Notes: generated by a model from the letters alone, not told the origin. Shown: positions 14,675-25,587, numbered from the stretch's first letter. The stretch: DNA of 64,000 bases from Dehalococcoidia bacterium (GCA_022824925.1 JAJDYW010000040.1:1-64000), one strand, 5' to 3'. A program made the numbers and translations.

Positions 14675-15895
14675 TCACGTTCCGTGCCCGGCGGCTCCGT
14701 TCTCCGCCGTCGCGTGGGGGACGTGGAGCGTGAACGTGGCGCCCTCCCCGGGCGTCGACTCGACCTTGACCGCGCCCCCCATCGAGTCCATCAGCTCCCG
14801 CACGATCGCCAGCCCCAGCCCCGAGCCGCCCCGGCCCCGCACGCGGCTGCGGTCCACCCGGTAGAAGCGCTCGAACACGTGCCCCAGGTCCTCCGGGGGG
14901 ATGCCGGGGCCGTCGTCCCGCACGCGGATCCAGGCGCGGTCCTCACCGCAGCCGCTCTCGACCGACACGGTCGCGCCCTCGCCCGAGTGCTTCACGGCGT
15001 TGTCGACCAGGTTCAGCACGCAGCGGTAGAGCAGGTCCGTCCGCGCGATTGCCGGGCAGGCCCCGTTTGCCTCGCTGGTGAGGTTCACGCTCGCGAGCTC
15101 GGCGAGCGGGGCCAGCTCCTCGATCGCCATCGCCACCAGCTCGTCCGGGTGCACCACCTCGAGGGGCAGTGATCCCTGCGGGGCGGTCAGCAGCAGCAGA
15201 TCCTCGCTCAGGCTGGTCAGGCGCTCCGTCTGCCCCTTCACCGTCTCCAGGAGGACGCGCTGCTCGTCGGGGTCGTCCTCGCCCACCATCTCCGCCACCT
15301 CGATGTTCGTGCGGATGGCGGCGAGCGGCGTGCGCAGCTCGTGCGAGGCGTCCTGCACGAACCGCCGTTGCGACTCGAACCCCCGCTCGATGCGGTCGAT
15401 CATCGAGTCGAACGTGTCCGCCAGGTTCTTCAGCTCGTCCTCCGGACCCTCGTGGTTGATCCGCTGGGAGAGGTTGGTGGCGCTGATCTCGGAGGCCACG
15501 TCGGTGATGTCGCGCACCGGCCGCAGGAGGATCCCGGAGAGCGCGAAGCCCCCGAATCCGGAGATGATGGCCAGTCCGAAGCCGGCCACGATCGACCACG
15601 TCCGCAACCGGTCCAGGTTCTCGGCGCGGAACTCGTCGCCGGCCTGCTCCACCAGCATGGCGGGCGTCATGTCGTCCATGGGGCCGGCCCCGCCGCCGCT
15701 CGCCTCGCCCTCGGCGTCCCCGCCGGCGGCCGCGATGCCCGAGGCCTGCCATTCCTCCTCGGTCAGTCCCATGTGCTCCATCACGGCGCTGTCGTCGGGC
15801 TCGTCGATGCGCGCGGCGATGTTGAGGAAGAGGATGAAGGCCAGGCCCAGGATCAGCAGGAGCGTGGAGTACCAGACCGTGAGCCGGAAGCGCAC
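14675..15895 (-). CDS. Sensor histidine kinase (HAMP, HisKA, HATPase_c)
   Basis: Two TM segments, FVQDASHELRTPLAAIRTNIEV H-box, LNLVDNAVKHS N-box, GRGGSGLGLAIVRELM G-box. Confidence 0.93.
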   Translation of the reverse strand: MRFRLTVWYSTLLLILGLAFILFLNIAARIDEPDDSAVMEHMGLTEEEWQASGIAAAGGDAEGEASGGGAGPMDDMTPAMLVEQAGDEFRAENLDRLRTWSIVAGFGLAIISGFGGFALSGILLRPVRDITDVASEISATNLSQRINHEGPEDELKNLADTFDSMIDRIERGFESQRRFVQDASHELRTPLAAIRTNIEVAEMVGEDDPDEQRVLLETVKGQTERLTSLSEDLLLLTAPQGSLPLEVVHPDELVAMAIEELAPLAELASVNLTSEANGACPAIARTDLLYRCVLNLVDNAVKHSGEGATVSVESGCGEDRAWIRVRDDGPGIPPEDLGHVFERFYRVDRSRVRGRGGSGLGLAIVRELMDSMGGAVKVESTPGEGATFTLHVPHATAENGAAGHGT

Positions 15896-15923
15896 GGTCC
15901 TGACGACGGGCGGCAGTTGCAGC

Positions 15924-16586
15924 CTAGAGGACGTAGCCCTTCCCCCGGATGGTGGTGATCATCGCTTCCTCGAAGCCGTCGTTCAGCTTGCGGCGCAGGT
16001 TGTTCATGTGGACCTTCACCGTCTGCGTGAACGGGTTCATGCGTTCGTCCCAGATGCGCTCGATGAGCTCCTCCTGGGGAACCGCCCGGCCCTCGTGGCG
16101 GGCCAGGTAGTAGAGCAGCTCGAACTCCTTGGGCGTGAGGTGGATGGAGACACCCTCCCGCGTGACCATGTTCGTGTTCGGGTCCAGGTCCAGCCCCCGC
16201 GTCGAGAGCACGGGGTCGAGCGGCGTGCCCTCTCGACGGGTGACCGCCCGGATGCGCGCCGCCAGCTCGCTGAAGGCGAACGGCTTCACGAGGTAGTCGT
16301 CGGCGCCCTCGTCCAGCCCCTCCACGCGCTCGCGGATGCCGCTGCGGGCAGTCAACATAATGATGCCGCCGCCGAACTCGTCGGCTCGCAGCTGGCGGCA
16401 CACCTCGATGCCGTCGACGCGGGGCAGGTTGAGGTCGAGGCAGACCACGTCGTAGGAAGCGCCGCCCGCCTTCTCGAGCGCCTCCGCGCCGTCGTAGGCG
16501 ACATCGACGGCGTAGCCGAGCTTGGTCAGCCCGCGGTCGAGCGCGGAAGCCAGGGACTGTTCGTCTTCTACAACCAGGACTCGCAT
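15924..16586 (-). CDS. OmpR/PhoB-family response regulator
   Basis: 220 aa; MRVLVVEDEQSLA, VCLDLNLPRVDG, C-terminal winged helix (LTPKEFELLYYLARHEGRAV). Confidence 0.94.
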   Translation of the reverse strand: MRVLVVEDEQSLASALDRGLTKLGYAVDVAYDGAEALEKAGGASYDVVCLDLNLPRVDGIEVCRQLRADEFGGGIIMLTARSGIRERVEGLDEGADDYLVKPFAFSELAARIRAVTRREGTPLDPVLSTRGLDLDPNTNMVTREGVSIHLTPKEFELLYYLARHEGRAVPQEELIERIWDERMNPFTQTVKVHMNNLRRKLNDGFEEAMITTIRGKGYVL

Positions 16587-16612
16587 GGCAACCTCTCCAC
16601 GGTTCTCGCTGA

Positions 16613-16625
16613 TCCTAGCCTAGGA
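16613..16625. promoter_or_regulatory. Perfect short palindrome TCCTAG-C-CTAGGA upstream of the response regulator
   Basis: Read directly from sequence; 27 nt upstream of the RR start codon. Confidence 0.35.
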
Positions 16626-16743
16626 CAGGGGTGGGAACCGCAGGGTAAAGGTCCGGGGAGGGGCGGTGGGGTGCAATCCAGGCTGCATTGCGAGATGCGA
16701 GCCGACCACGAAGACGGCGTCTCACCTGTGATACACTCCCTCC

Positions 16744-16980
16744 ATGGACACAGTCACGATCCGTGAGCTACGCAACAACGGGGGCGCCGTCATCAATCGA
16801 GTTCAGGCTGGCGAGACCCTGATCGTCAGCAGGGATGGACATGCTGTCGCAGAGCTCCGCCCGCTGGCCCGGACTCCTCTGGACGCAAGGACGTTGCTGG
16901 AACGCTGGCGCCGCCTGCCCGACATCGATCCGGTCGCTTTCCGGCGTGACATCGACCGGATCATCGATCCTTCGCTGTGA
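16744..16980 (+). CDS. Type II antitoxin (Phd/YefM-like)
   Basis: 78 aa; MDTVTIRELRNNGGAVINRVQAGETLIVSRDGHAVAELRPL; 4-nt overlap with the following PIN-domain ORF. Confidence 0.85.
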   Translation: MDTVTIRELRNNGGAVINRVQAGETLIVSRDGHAVAELRPLARTPLDARTLLERWRRLPDIDPVAFRRDIDRIIDPSL

Positions 16981-17402
16981 CTTCTCCGGGTGAAGGAGCG
17001 GGAATCCTCGACACGAACGTCGTCATCCTCCTCTCGCGCCTGCCCGACCCCCGCTATCTCCCCAGCCAGCCGCTCATCACGGCAATCACCCTCGCAGAGT
17101 TGAGCGCGGGGCCCCTGGCGGCATCCGACGAGGCAGAGCGCGCCCGTCGCCAGGTCCGGCTCCAGCAGGCCGAGGCGGACTTCGTGCCCCTGCCCTTCGA
17201 TGAGGCTGCCGCCAGGGTGTTCGGCCGGGTCGCCGCCGACCTGCGTGGCGCGGGGCGGAAGCCTGCCGCGCGAGCGTACGACGCGCTGATCGCAGCCATC
17301 GCGGTTGCGAATGGGCTCCCCCTGTACACGGTCAACCCGGACGACTTCGCCGGCATCTCCGAGCTCGAAGTCGTCCCCGTGCCCCACCCTGACCAGCACT
17401 GA
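16977..17402 (+). CDS. Type II toxin, PIN domain ribonuclease (VapC-like)
   Basis: GILDTNVVILL..., LAELSAG, AYDALIAAIAVANGLPLYTVNPDDFAGI acidic residues of PIN fold. Confidence 0.88.
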   Translation: MTSPGEGAGILDTNVVILLSRLPDPRYLPSQPLITAITLAELSAGPLAASDEAERARRQVRLQQAEADFVPLPFDEAAARVFGRVAADLRGAGRKPAARAYDALIAAIAVANGLPLYTVNPDDFAGISELEVVPVPHPDQH

Positions 17403-17418
17403 GCGCCTCAAGAGGCGC
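17403..17418 (+). terminator. Terminator-like hairpin after the vapC-like gene
   Basis: GCGCCTC-AA-GAGGCGC adjoining the stop codon; no U-tract, so intrinsic function uncertain. Confidence 0.3.
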
Positions 17419-17562
17419 CCACGACCCCCATATCCACTCTATTCCCGCACATAACTGGAATAGTGCGAAGTTAATCGACCGCTCCCGTTATCCCGTCTCC
17501 ACCCCCTTCACACCCCCGCCGGGGCCGACCACGACGCCCCATCCCCTACAATCCCCTCGAAC

Positions 17563-18732
17563 GTGTCTGCGCCCATCGTCGCCGCCGAGTCCGGCAAGGC
17601 CGTCACCCTCCTCCGCCCCGATGCGGACGGCTGGCGTGCGTCGTGGCTCGTGCGCGCCGGTTTCTGGCCGGCCTGGCGGCCCGGCCACGACGCCCTCTCC
17701 GTCTCCGTCGTCTCCGGCGAGGGCAACCGCCAGCGCAGCGCCATCGAGATGCTCGACCTGGACGGCAACCACCTCCGCACCCTCTACGAGAGCCCCCTCG
17801 GCGGCGAGGCCGTCATCGCGCCCAACGTTCCCCACTACGCGCTCTGGTCCCCCACCGGCGACCAGCTCGCCCTGGTGGCGCAGGGAAGCGCCGGGCTGAC
17901 CCTCTTCCTCAGCGAAGCGGACGGCCCCCTGATCGCCGACCCCATCCAGACCGGCGCCCCCCTCTTCCTCGCCTGGTCCCCCGATAGCCGCCGCCTGGCC
18001 GTCCACGCCGGCGTCAACCTCTCCGTCCTCGAGCTCGCCGAGGCCCGCGCGTCCCGCCCCATCTCCGCCGATGCGCGCGGCTTCCGCACCCCCGCCTTCA
18101 GCGATGACGGCGAACTGCTCGCCTTCGCCGAGCCCGACGGCAGCGGCGACGGCGTGGTCGTGCGCGTCGCGAGGGGGACCGGCCAGCCAACGGAGACCGT
18201 TCACGAGCTGCCCGGGGGCGTCGCCCTCGCCTTCCGCCCCGGAACCCGCACCCTCACGGTCGCGGTCACGACGCGGCCTGCGTCCGGGGCCTTCGACGAG
18301 CTCTGGGCCATCGACCTCGCCACCGGCGGCGAGCCCCGGCGCCTGCTGCAACGGGGCTTCGCCAGCTTCTTCTGGGATCCCGCCGGCGAGAAGCTCGCCT
18401 TCATCGTCCCTTCCAGCACCGGCGATAGCTCGGTCTCCCTCTTTGCGCGCACCCCCACGGGCGAGTTCCTCGGCGCCAGCGCCCCCTTCCTCCCCTCCGG
18501 CGACTTCCAGACGATGGCGGGCTTCTTCGACCAGTACGGCCGCTCGCACCGCCTCTGGGCGCCCGACGGCTCCGCCATCCTCGCCGCCGGACGCCTCCTC
18601 ACCGACGCCCCCGCCGCCGCCTTCGGCGACGGCTCGCACGACGCCGTCCTCCGCTGGCGCCCCGAGCGGGGCGCCCCCATCGAGCGCATCGGCGAGGGCG
18701 GCATCGGCTTCTACCCTCCACCCGCTCCATAA
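17563..18732 (+). CDS. WD40-like / TolB-type beta-propeller protein
   Basis: 389 aa; repeated blades (LWSPTGDQLALVAQG, LAWSPDSRRLAVHAG, SDDGELLAFAE, WDPAGEKLAFI). Confidence 0.7.
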   Translation: MSAPIVAAESGKAVTLLRPDADGWRASWLVRAGFWPAWRPGHDALSVSVVSGEGNRQRSAIEMLDLDGNHLRTLYESPLGGEAVIAPNVPHYALWSPTGDQLALVAQGSAGLTLFLSEADGPLIADPIQTGAPLFLAWSPDSRRLAVHAGVNLSVLELAEARASRPISADARGFRTPAFSDDGELLAFAEPDGSGDGVVVRVARGTGQPTETVHELPGGVALAFRPGTRTLTVAVTTRPASGAFDELWAIDLATGGEPRRLLQRGFASFFWDPAGEKLAFIVPSSTGDSSVSLFARTPTGEFLGASAPFLPSGDFQTMAGFFDQYGRSHRLWAPDGSAILAAGRLLTDAPAAAFGDGSHDAVLRWRPERGAPIERIGEGGIGFYPPPAP

Positions 18733-18827
18733 GGCTGGCATAAAGGGCCACGCGCGCCTCGCGTTGCCGCCCGCTACCCCCACCCCTACACTCGAACAAC
18801 GGCCAAGGTGGCCCCCCGGAGCACTCA

Positions 18828-20333
18828 ATGGACCCCTCCCCCTCCCAGGACCCTGTACCCGCGTCCCCGCAGCCCCAGGGCTCGTCGCGCGTGCGCGGTT
18901 TCGCCTTCGCCCTGCTCGCCGTGGCGGGTCTGCTGCTCACCTTCGGCCTCGGCTGGGGCGTCAGCGACCTCACCGGCGACGAGACGGTCATCGTCCAGGC
19001 CCCCGCCCAGGCCGCTGCTGCGGGCGACGACGAGCCGGACGGCGCCGCTGCGCAGGAACCGGCCGGCGAGCGCTCCGAGCTCGCCGTGGGCGCGTCCATC
19101 CTCGAGGAGACCTTCGACGTCCTGAAGGAGGAGTTCGTCGACAAGGAGATCCTCGACGAGCGCACCTTCCGCGACGCCGCCATCCGTGGCGCCATCGATT
19201 CCCTCAACGACCCCTACACCGAGTACCTCAGCCCCGGCGACCTGGCCCTCGGCATCGGCGAGATCGAGTCCACCTACGAGGGCATCGGCGCGACCGTCTC
19301 CGACCGCACCGGCCAGATCCAGATCGTCTCGCCGTTCCGCGGCTCCCCCGCCGAGAAGGCAGGCATCCGCCCCGGCGACATCATCCTCGCCGTCGACGGT
19401 GAATCCACCGAGGGCTGGTCCGACCAGCAGGCCGTCCAGCGCATCCGCGGCCCCCGCGGCACCGAGGTCGTCCTTACCGTGCAGCACACCGACCTCGGCC
19501 CCGGGCCCGAGGTCGAGGACATCACCATCGTCCGCGACCAGATCCTGATCCAGAGCGTTTTCACCGAGCCCCGCCTCGAGATCATCCCCGGTACCTCCGG
19601 CGACGACCTCGTCGACCGCGATGGCAACGTCGTCGATGACATCTTTTATGTGAACATCTCGCAGTTCCACTCGGACACGCCCGCCGAGCTTCGCGCCGCC
19701 CTCTCCGACGTCGAGAACGGCGACTACATCGGCCTCATCATCGACGTGCGCTCCAACCCCGGCGGCCTCCTCCGCCAGACCGTCGAGGCGACCGACGAGT
19801 TCCTGGAGGGCGGCGAGATCCTGAGCGAGATCGACGCCGACGGGAACCTCCGCACCTTCGGCGCGCAGACGGGCGGCGTCGCCACCTCGATTCCCATCGT
19901 CATCCTCCAGGACGACGGCAGCGCCAGCGGCGCCGAGGTCCTCGCCGCCGCATTGGTCGATAACGGCCGCGCGACCGTCGTGGGCGTGCGCTCCTTCGGC
20001 AAGGGCACCGTCAACCAGCTTCACCCGCTCACCAAGTGCGGCGAGCCCGCCGGCTGCGGCGCCCTCTACATCACCATCGGCCGCTGGCTGCGGCCCAACG
20101 GGCAGGCCATCGAAGGCCTGGGCATCGCCCCCGACTTCGAGCTCCCGCTCCTCGGCGACGACTACATCGACTTCGGAGACCTCCAGGTCTTCGCCGCCAT
20201 CGACATTCTCCGCGGCATCGAGCCCCCGCCCCCGCCCGAGCGCGTCCTCGACGAGGACGAGGAGGAGCGGGACGTCCCGGCTGTGATCGAGCGCGAGGAT
20301 CCCCACGCCCAGGAGTCCGCCGAGGACGAATAG
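18828..20333 (+). CDS. S41 family C-terminal processing peptidase with PDZ domain
   Basis: N-terminal TM; GIGATVSDRTGQIQIVSPFRGSPAEKAGIRPGDIILAVDG PDZ; IDVRSNPGGLL; DDGSASGAEVLAAAL catalytic Ser; SFGKGTVN catalytic Lys. Confidence 0.93.
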   Translation: MDPSPSQDPVPASPQPQGSSRVRGFAFALLAVAGLLLTFGLGWGVSDLTGDETVIVQAPAQAAAAGDDEPDGAAAQEPAGERSELAVGASILEETFDVLKEEFVDKEILDERTFRDAAIRGAIDSLNDPYTEYLSPGDLALGIGEIESTYEGIGATVSDRTGQIQIVSPFRGSPAEKAGIRPGDIILAVDGESTEGWSDQQAVQRIRGPRGTEVVLTVQHTDLGPGPEVEDITIVRDQILIQSVFTEPRLEIIPGTSGDDLVDRDGNVVDDIFYVNISQFHSDTPAELRAALSDVENGDYIGLIIDVRSNPGGLLRQTVEATDEFLEGGEILSEIDADGNLRTFGAQTGGVATSIPIVILQDDGSASGAEVLAAALVDNGRATVVGVRSFGKGTVNQLHPLTKCGEPAGCGALYITIGRWLRPNGQAIEGLGIAPDFELPLLGDDYIDFGDLQVFAAIDILRGIEPPPPPERVLDEDEEERDVPAVIEREDPHAQESAEDE

Positions 20334-20375
20334 CCCCGGTTTGGGTCCGGGCCGGGGGCGTGCGAGACTGGAAGC

Positions 20376-20834
20376 ATGGCCCCCGGAGACGGCATCGTTG
20401 CCCGCAACCGCCGCGCCCTGCGCGACTACGAGATCCTCGACACGTACGAGGCCGGCCTCGCGCTGACCGGCTCCGAGATCAAGTCGATCCGCCTCGGCAA
20501 GGTCGATATCCAGGGCTCCTACGGCCGCCTTCGGGGCGGCGAGGCCTGGCTCCTCGACGCCTACATCGCCCCCTACCAGAACGCTGGCTACTCCCCCCAC
20601 GAGTCGCGCCGCGACCGCAAGCTCCTGCTCCACAAGAAGGAGCTGCGCCGCATCCGCGCCGCCCTCGATGAACGTGGCCTCACGCTCGTGCCGCTCAACT
20701 TGCACCTGAAGCGGGGCATGGCCAAGGTCGAGCTGGGCGTCGCCCGCGGCATCAAGCGTTATGACAAGCGCCGCAAGATCCGCGAGCGCGAGGAAGGCCG
20801 CCAGGTCGCCCGCGCCCTCCGCCACTCCGCCTGA
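20376..20834 (+). CDS. smpB: SsrA-binding protein
   Basis: 152 aa; GLALTGSEIKSIRLGKVDIQGSYGRL and LVPLNLHLKRGMAKVELGVARG...YDKR; adjacent to tmRNA. Confidence 0.96.
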   Translation: MAPGDGIVARNRRALRDYEILDTYEAGLALTGSEIKSIRLGKVDIQGSYGRLRGGEAWLLDAYIAPYQNAGYSPHESRRDRKLLLHKKELRRIRAALDERGLTLVPLNLHLKRGMAKVELGVARGIKRYDKRRKIREREEGRQVARALRHSA

Positions 20835-20894
20835 CGCTCCCGGCGCCACCGCCCGCTTGTACCCCGGAACGCGTGTGCTACGCTGGATCCATCT

Positions 20895-21259
20895 GGGGAC
20901 GAAAGGTGTCGACAGGAGGGAACGTAACCGGGTAGCAGGCCGAGGTTGGCTGTCACCCTCGTTAAACAGGCGGCCACTTGAGTAAGCGCCGAAGATCGCG
21001 AACTCGCTCTCGCGGCATAGCCGTGAGACGTCTCACCGATAGCCCCTTCCCCGACGGAGCACGGTGAGGCGCCACCAAAGCCGGGGCGCTGTGAGCTGAC
21101 GCCGATACCGCTCACCTAAGATTCATCGGCTGGTTCCATCGTATTCGGCCCCCACCTCCGAAGCGGCGGAACGAGACCCCAACTGGCGGGAAAGCCTGTA
21201 GGACAATCCGGAGCAGACCCTGGCTGGACCGGGAGTTCGATTCTCCCGCGTCTCCACCA
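20895..21259 (+). ncRNA. ssrA: Transfer-messenger RNA (tmRNA); inferred tag SAEDRELALAA
   Basis: 5' GGGGACG pairs with 3' CGTCTCC then ACCA; T-arm GGGAGTTCGATTCTCCC; tag frame AGC GCC GAA GAT CGC GAA CTC GCT CTC GCG GCA TAG at 20985-21020. Confidence 0.93.
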
Positions 21260-21321
21260 ACTGCCAGCAGCGGGCGGCGCGAACCTCGCGCCGCCCGTCT
21301 TTTCGGGAAGGAGCCCCCCAC

Positions 21322-21831
21322 ATGGAAGCCCGCGACCTCCTCCGCAATCAGTTCACCTGGGTCCACCAGCTGCTCGACGGCACGATGAGCGACTGCTCCC
21401 AGGAAACCGCCGACTTCCAGGGCGAGGGCTGGAGCGTCAGCCCTATCTCCGCCATCTACGCCCACATCGCCATCACCCAGGACGGCATCGTCCACGGGCT
21501 CGTCCAGGGCCAACCGACGCTGCTTGAGGCGGACGGCTGGGCGGAGAAGCTGGGCCTGGACGCGACGGGGCCGCGGGACGCCTCCTCCTGGGCCGGTAGG
21601 CGCTTCGATCTGGCGACCGTCCGCGACTACGCGGCGGCCGTGCAGGCGGCGACCGACGCCTTCCTCGCCGAGGCTGCCGACGACGCCCTCCTGCGCCCCA
21701 TGGAGACCCCGATGGGCGAGCAGCGAGCGATCGACATGCTCGCCAACGTCGGCGTCGCCCATGTAGCCAGCCACTGGGGCGAGATCGCCGCCCTCAGGGG
21801 CGTCCAGGGCGAGCAGGGACTGCCCTTCTAG
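21322..21831 (+). CDS. DinB-like (DUF664-type four-helix) protein
   Basis: 169 aa; MEARDLLRNQFTWVHQLLDGTM..., spaced His residues (YAHIAITQD, HVASHWGEI). Confidence 0.75.
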   Translation: MEARDLLRNQFTWVHQLLDGTMSDCSQETADFQGEGWSVSPISAIYAHIAITQDGIVHGLVQGQPTLLEADGWAEKLGLDATGPRDASSWAGRRFDLATVRDYAAAVQAATDAFLAEAADDALLRPMETPMGEQRAIDMLANVGVAHVASHWGEIAALRGVQGEQGLPF

Positions 21832-21840
21832 GGTCGCCGG

Positions 21841-22995
21841 CTACGCTCCGGCCTTCGCCTCGATGATGGCGTCCAGCTCCACCTTCAGCCGGCCGAGCAC
21901 CTCGTCGTACGGGTAGGCGCCCAGCTCCTCCTCGCCCCGCTTCAGGTTCACGAACGTGGGCGCGCACCAGAGCCCCAGGTCGGCGTCGTCGGTCTCGCCG
22001 GGGCCGTTCACCCGGCACCCCATGACGGCGATCGTTATGTCGTGCTCCTGTGCGTAGGCCGTCATCTCCTTCACGTCCCGCGCCAGCTCGATGAACGCCT
22101 CGTTCTCCACGCGGCTGCAGCTCGGGCAGCTGATGATGTTCAGCCCCCCCTCCAGGAACTCCGGCACCGAGCGGAACCGCCCCGCCTCGATGTCGTCCAG
22201 GATCGACTTCCCCGCCTCCACCTCGCGCCACTTCTCCGCGAAGGGCAGCGTCAGCGAGACGCGGATGGTGTCGCCCACGCCCTGGCTCAGGAGCTGCTCG
22301 AAGGCGATGCGCGTCTTGATCACGCCCTCCGGCGGCATCCCCGCCTCCGTCACCCCGAGGTGCAGGGGAATGTCCGGCCGCGCCTCCGCGAAGCGCTTAT
22401 TCCCCGCGATCACCTTGCGCGGGTCGCTGTCCTTCAGCGAGACCACGAAGCGGGTGAATCCGAGGTCGTCGAGCATCTGCGCGTGCTCGAGCGCGCTCTC
22501 GACCATCGCCGTCACGCCCTCGAGGCCGGGCTCGTCGGCGCCCTCGAACTTCTCGTCCATGGCCGGGTCCACCGACCCGCAGTTCACCCCCACGCGCAGC
22601 GCGCAGTCGTGCGCCGCCGCCGTCTCCGCGATGAACGCGACCTTCTCCCGCACCGGCTTCGACTTCTCGTGGTGGTACAGGTGGCCGGGGTTGTAGCGGA
22701 CCTTGTCGACGTAGGGCGCGACCTGCGTGATCAGCCGGTAGCTCTCCTGCAGGTCGACCACGAAGTTGGCCTCGGGAACCGCCTCGCGCACCTGCCCCAG
22801 GCACTCGACGTCCTTGCGGCTGTCGACGGCGACACGCACGAGCCCCGCCCCCGCCCCGTGGATCATCCGTACCTGGTCGATGGTCGCCTCGACGTTCTGG
22901 GTCTTCGTCGCCGCCATCGACTGGACGACGACGGGCGCCCCCCCGCCGATCGTGACCGAACCGGCCTTCACCGCACGCGTTTCTGCTCGCTTCAT
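21841..22995 (-). CDS. ispG: 4-hydroxy-3-methylbut-2-en-1-yl diphosphate synthase
   Basis: 384 aa; [35 protein letters not shown] and [10 protein letters not shown] FeS Cys motifs. Confidence 0.95.
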   Translation of the reverse strand: MKRAETRAVKAGSVTIGGGAPVVVQSMAATKTQNVEATIDQVRMIHGAGAGLVRVAVDSRKDVECLGQVREAVPEANFVVDLQESYRLITQVAPYVDKVRYNPGHLYHHEKSKPVREKVAFIAETAAAHDCALRVGVNCGSVDPAMDEKFEGADEPGLEGVTAMVESALEHAQMLDDLGFTRFVVSLKDSDPRKVIAGNKRFAEARPDIPLHLGVTEAGMPPEGVIKTRIAFEQLLSQGVGDTIRVSLTLPFAEKWREVEAGKSILDDIEAGRFRSVPEFLEGGLNIISCPSCSRVENEAFIELARDVKEMTAYAQEHDITIAVMGCRVNGPGETDDADLGLWCAPTFVNLKRGEEELGAYPYDEVLGRLKVELDAIIEAKAGA

Positions 22996-23041
22996 GCCCC
23001 GCAGTCTAGCCCGACTCCCGTAAACGGCGATAGCGGCCCGC

Positions 23042-25372
23042 TTACCCCCACCACGACCGTTCGATGCCCGTGAACACGACGAACGGGACCACCAGCACCA
23101 CCACGATCGACGCCAGCGCCAGCAGCGGACCGCGATTCAGGTCGGCGAAGCGCTCGCGGGGGCCCTCGTAGGGGTTGCCGCTCGCCTCGACGATGCGGCG
23201 GCGGCGGGTGCGCAGCCGCAGGCTGTTCGCCATCACGCTCACCGAGCTCAGCGCCATCGCCCCGCCCGCCACGATCGGGTTGAGCAGCCCCGCCATCGCG
23301 ATGGGGATCGCGACCACGTTGTAGCCGAAGGCCCACCCCAGGTTCTGCCGGATCGTCCGCAGCGTCGCCCGGCTCAGCAGGATCGCTTCTGCCACCTTCG
23401 CGATGTCGCCGTGCAGGAGCGTGATGTCGCTCGCTTCGATGGCCGCATCCGCGCCCGTGCTCATCGCGACGCTCACGTCCGCCTGCGCCAGCGCGGCCGC
23501 GTCGTTGATGCCGTCGCCGGCGACGGCCACCCGCAGGCCCTGCCCCTGCAGCTCCCGCACGAGCGCCAGCTTCTCCTCCGGACGCAACCCCGCGTGCACC
23601 TCCTCGATGCCGAGGGCGCGGGCCGCCGCGAGTGCGCTGCGCTCGTTGTCGCCGCTCGCCATGACCGCCCGCACGCCCAGCGATCGCAGCGTCGCGACCG
23701 CGCGCGCCGCGTTCGCCTTGACCGGATCGGCGAAAGCCAGCGCCCCCGCGTACGTTCCGTCGACCGCCACCAGCGCGGTCGTGCGCCCCTCCGCCTCCAG
23801 GCGCGCCAGCGCCGCCTCCACCCCCGCTCCGAAGGCGATTCCGCGCTCCTCGAATAACCGTCGCGCCCCGATGAGCACCTCACGCCCCCCGACCTCCGCC
23901 GTCAGCCCCGCCCCCGGCAGCGCCTCGAACGCCTCCGCCCTCGCGACCGTGAGGCCGCGCCCCTCCGCCGCCTCCACCACCGCCGCGCTCAGCGGGTGTT
24001 CGCTCAGCGACTCGACCGCCGCCGCCAGCGCGAGCGTCTCGTCCTCGGCGAACCCTTCGGCCGGCGCGATCTCGACCAGCTCCGGGCGGCCCTCCGTGAG
24101 CGTGCCCGTCTTGTCGAGCACGACTGCGTCGATGCGCGCGGCGGTCTCCAGCGCCTCGGCGTTGCGGATGAGGATGCCGCGCTCCGCCCCCATCCCGGTC
24201 CCCGCCACGATCGCCGTCGGCGTCGCCAGGCCGAGCGCGCAGGGGCAGGCGATGACCAGCACCGCCACCGAGAACACCATCGCCTCGACGAACGTGTCCC
24301 CGAGGAAGCCCCAGCCGAGGAAGGTGCCCAGCGCCAGCACGAGCACCACCGGTACGAACACCGCCGCCACCGCGTCCACCACCCGCTCGACCCGCGCCCG
24401 CGAGCCCTGCGCCTCCGCCACCAGCGCCGCCATGCGCTGCAACACCGTGTCCTCCCCCACCGCCGTGGCCTCCACCTCGATCACCCCGTGCTGGTTCAGC
24501 GCCCCGCCCACGACCGCCTCCCCCGGCCCCCGCTCGACCGGCATCGACTCGCCCGTCAGCAGGGACTCGTCGAGCGCGCTCCGGCCCGACCGCACGACCC
24601 CGTCCAGGGCGACCCGCTCGCCCGGCCGCACGCGGAAGACGTCCCCCACCGCCACCTCCTCGAGTGGCACGGCCTCCTCCCGGCCGTCCCGCAGCACGCT
24701 CACGGACTTGGCCGCCAGTCCCAGCAGGGCGCGGATGGCGCCCCCCGCGCCCGCCCGCGCCCGGTCCTCGAAGAAGCGCCCCAGGCTCACGAACAGTAGC
24801 ACCGCCGCGCTCACGTCGAAGAACATCGCCTCGCTGCGGTCGAACAGCACCACCCAGGCGCTGAACACGAACGCGACCGTCGTCCCCAGCGCCACGAGCA
24901 CGTCCATGTTCGGCGTGAGCGCCCGTATGGCCGGCCACGAAGCCCGGTAGAACCGCCACCCGAGCAACCCCTGCACGACCGCCGCGCCGCCCAGCAGCAG
25001 CCACCCCGTGGCGGTGTGGCTCCCGAACAGGGGCAGGTCCGCGATGTCCATGGCCATGCTCGCCACGGTCACCGGCACGGCGAGCAGTCCCCCCGCGGCC
25101 AGCATCGCCAGCCGCGTCCGCCCACCAGCCTCCGTTCCGACCGCGCTCGCATCGAGCTCCGCCGCGTCGTAGCCGGCCCGCTCGACCGCCGCCACGAGCG
25201 CATCCGCGCCGATCGCGTCCTCCAGCGAGACCCTGGCCGTCGAGGAGGCGAAGTTCACGCTCGCCTGCTCGACGCCTTCGACGCGGTTCAGCGCGCGCTC
25301 AACGCGGCGCACGCAGGAGGCGCACGTCATCCCCCCGATCCGCAGGGTGACGGCGTGCCCGGGGCTCGTCAC
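23042..25372 (-). CDS. copA: Copper-translocating P1B-type ATPase
   Basis: N-terminal [53 protein letters not shown]. Confidence 0.95.
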   Translation of the reverse strand: MTSPGHAVTLRIGGMTCASCVRRVERALNRVEGVEQASVNFASSTARVSLEDAIGADALVAAVERAGYDAAELDASAVGTEAGGRTRLAMLAAGGLLAVPVTVASMAMDIADLPLFGSHTATGWLLLGGAAVVQGLLGWRFYRASWPAIRALTPNMDVLVALGTTVAFVFSAWVVLFDRSEAMFFDVSAAVLLFVSLGRFFEDRARAGAGGAIRALLGLAAKSVSVLRDGREEAVPLEEVAVGDVFRVRPGERVALDGVVRSGRSALDESLLTGESMPVERGPGEAVVGGALNQHGVIEVEATAVGEDTVLQRMAALVAEAQGSRARVERVVDAVAAVFVPVVLVLALGTFLGWGFLGDTFVEAMVFSVAVLVIACPCALGLATPTAIVAGTGMGAERGILIRNAEALETAARIDAVVLDKTGTLTEGRPELVEIAPAEGFAEDETLALAAAVESLSEHPLSAAVVEAAEGRGLTVARAEAFEALPGAGLTAEVGGREVLIGARRLFEERGIAFGAGVEAALARLEAEGRTTALVAVDGTYAGALAFADPVKANAARAVATLRSLGVRAVMASGDNERSALAAARALGIEEVHAGLRPEEKLALVRELQGQGLRVAVAGDGINDAAALAQADVSVAMSTGADAAIEASDITLLHGDIAKVAEAILLSRATLRTIRQNLGWAFGYNVVAIPIAMAGLLNPIVAGGAMALSSVSVMANSLRLRTRRRRIVEASGNPYEGPRERFADLNRGPLLALASIVVVLVVPFVVFTGIERSWWG

Positions 25373-25587
25373 GAGGCGGCTTGCGGCGCGGCCTCGTATC
25401 CCTCTTCCACGATCGCCGCCACCACCGCCTCCAGGTCGACGCCCTCGCCCGTGAGGGTCGCCGCCCCCGCGTCGAGGTCGACGCTGGCGTCGCTGACGCC
25501 GGCCACCCCCGTGATCGCTTCCGTGACCGCGCGGACGCAGTGGTCGCAGGTCATCCCCCCGACCTTCAGTTCGATCGTCTCAGCCAT
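25369..25587 (-). CDS. copZ: Copper chaperone / heavy-metal-associated domain protein
   Basis: 72 aa MAETIELKVGGMTCDHCVRAVTEAI...; CXXC HMA motif; overlaps copA start. Confidence 0.9.
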   Translation of the reverse strand: MAETIELKVGGMTCDHCVRAVTEAITGVAGVSDASVDLDAGAATLTGEGVDLEAVVAAIVEEGYEAAPQAAS

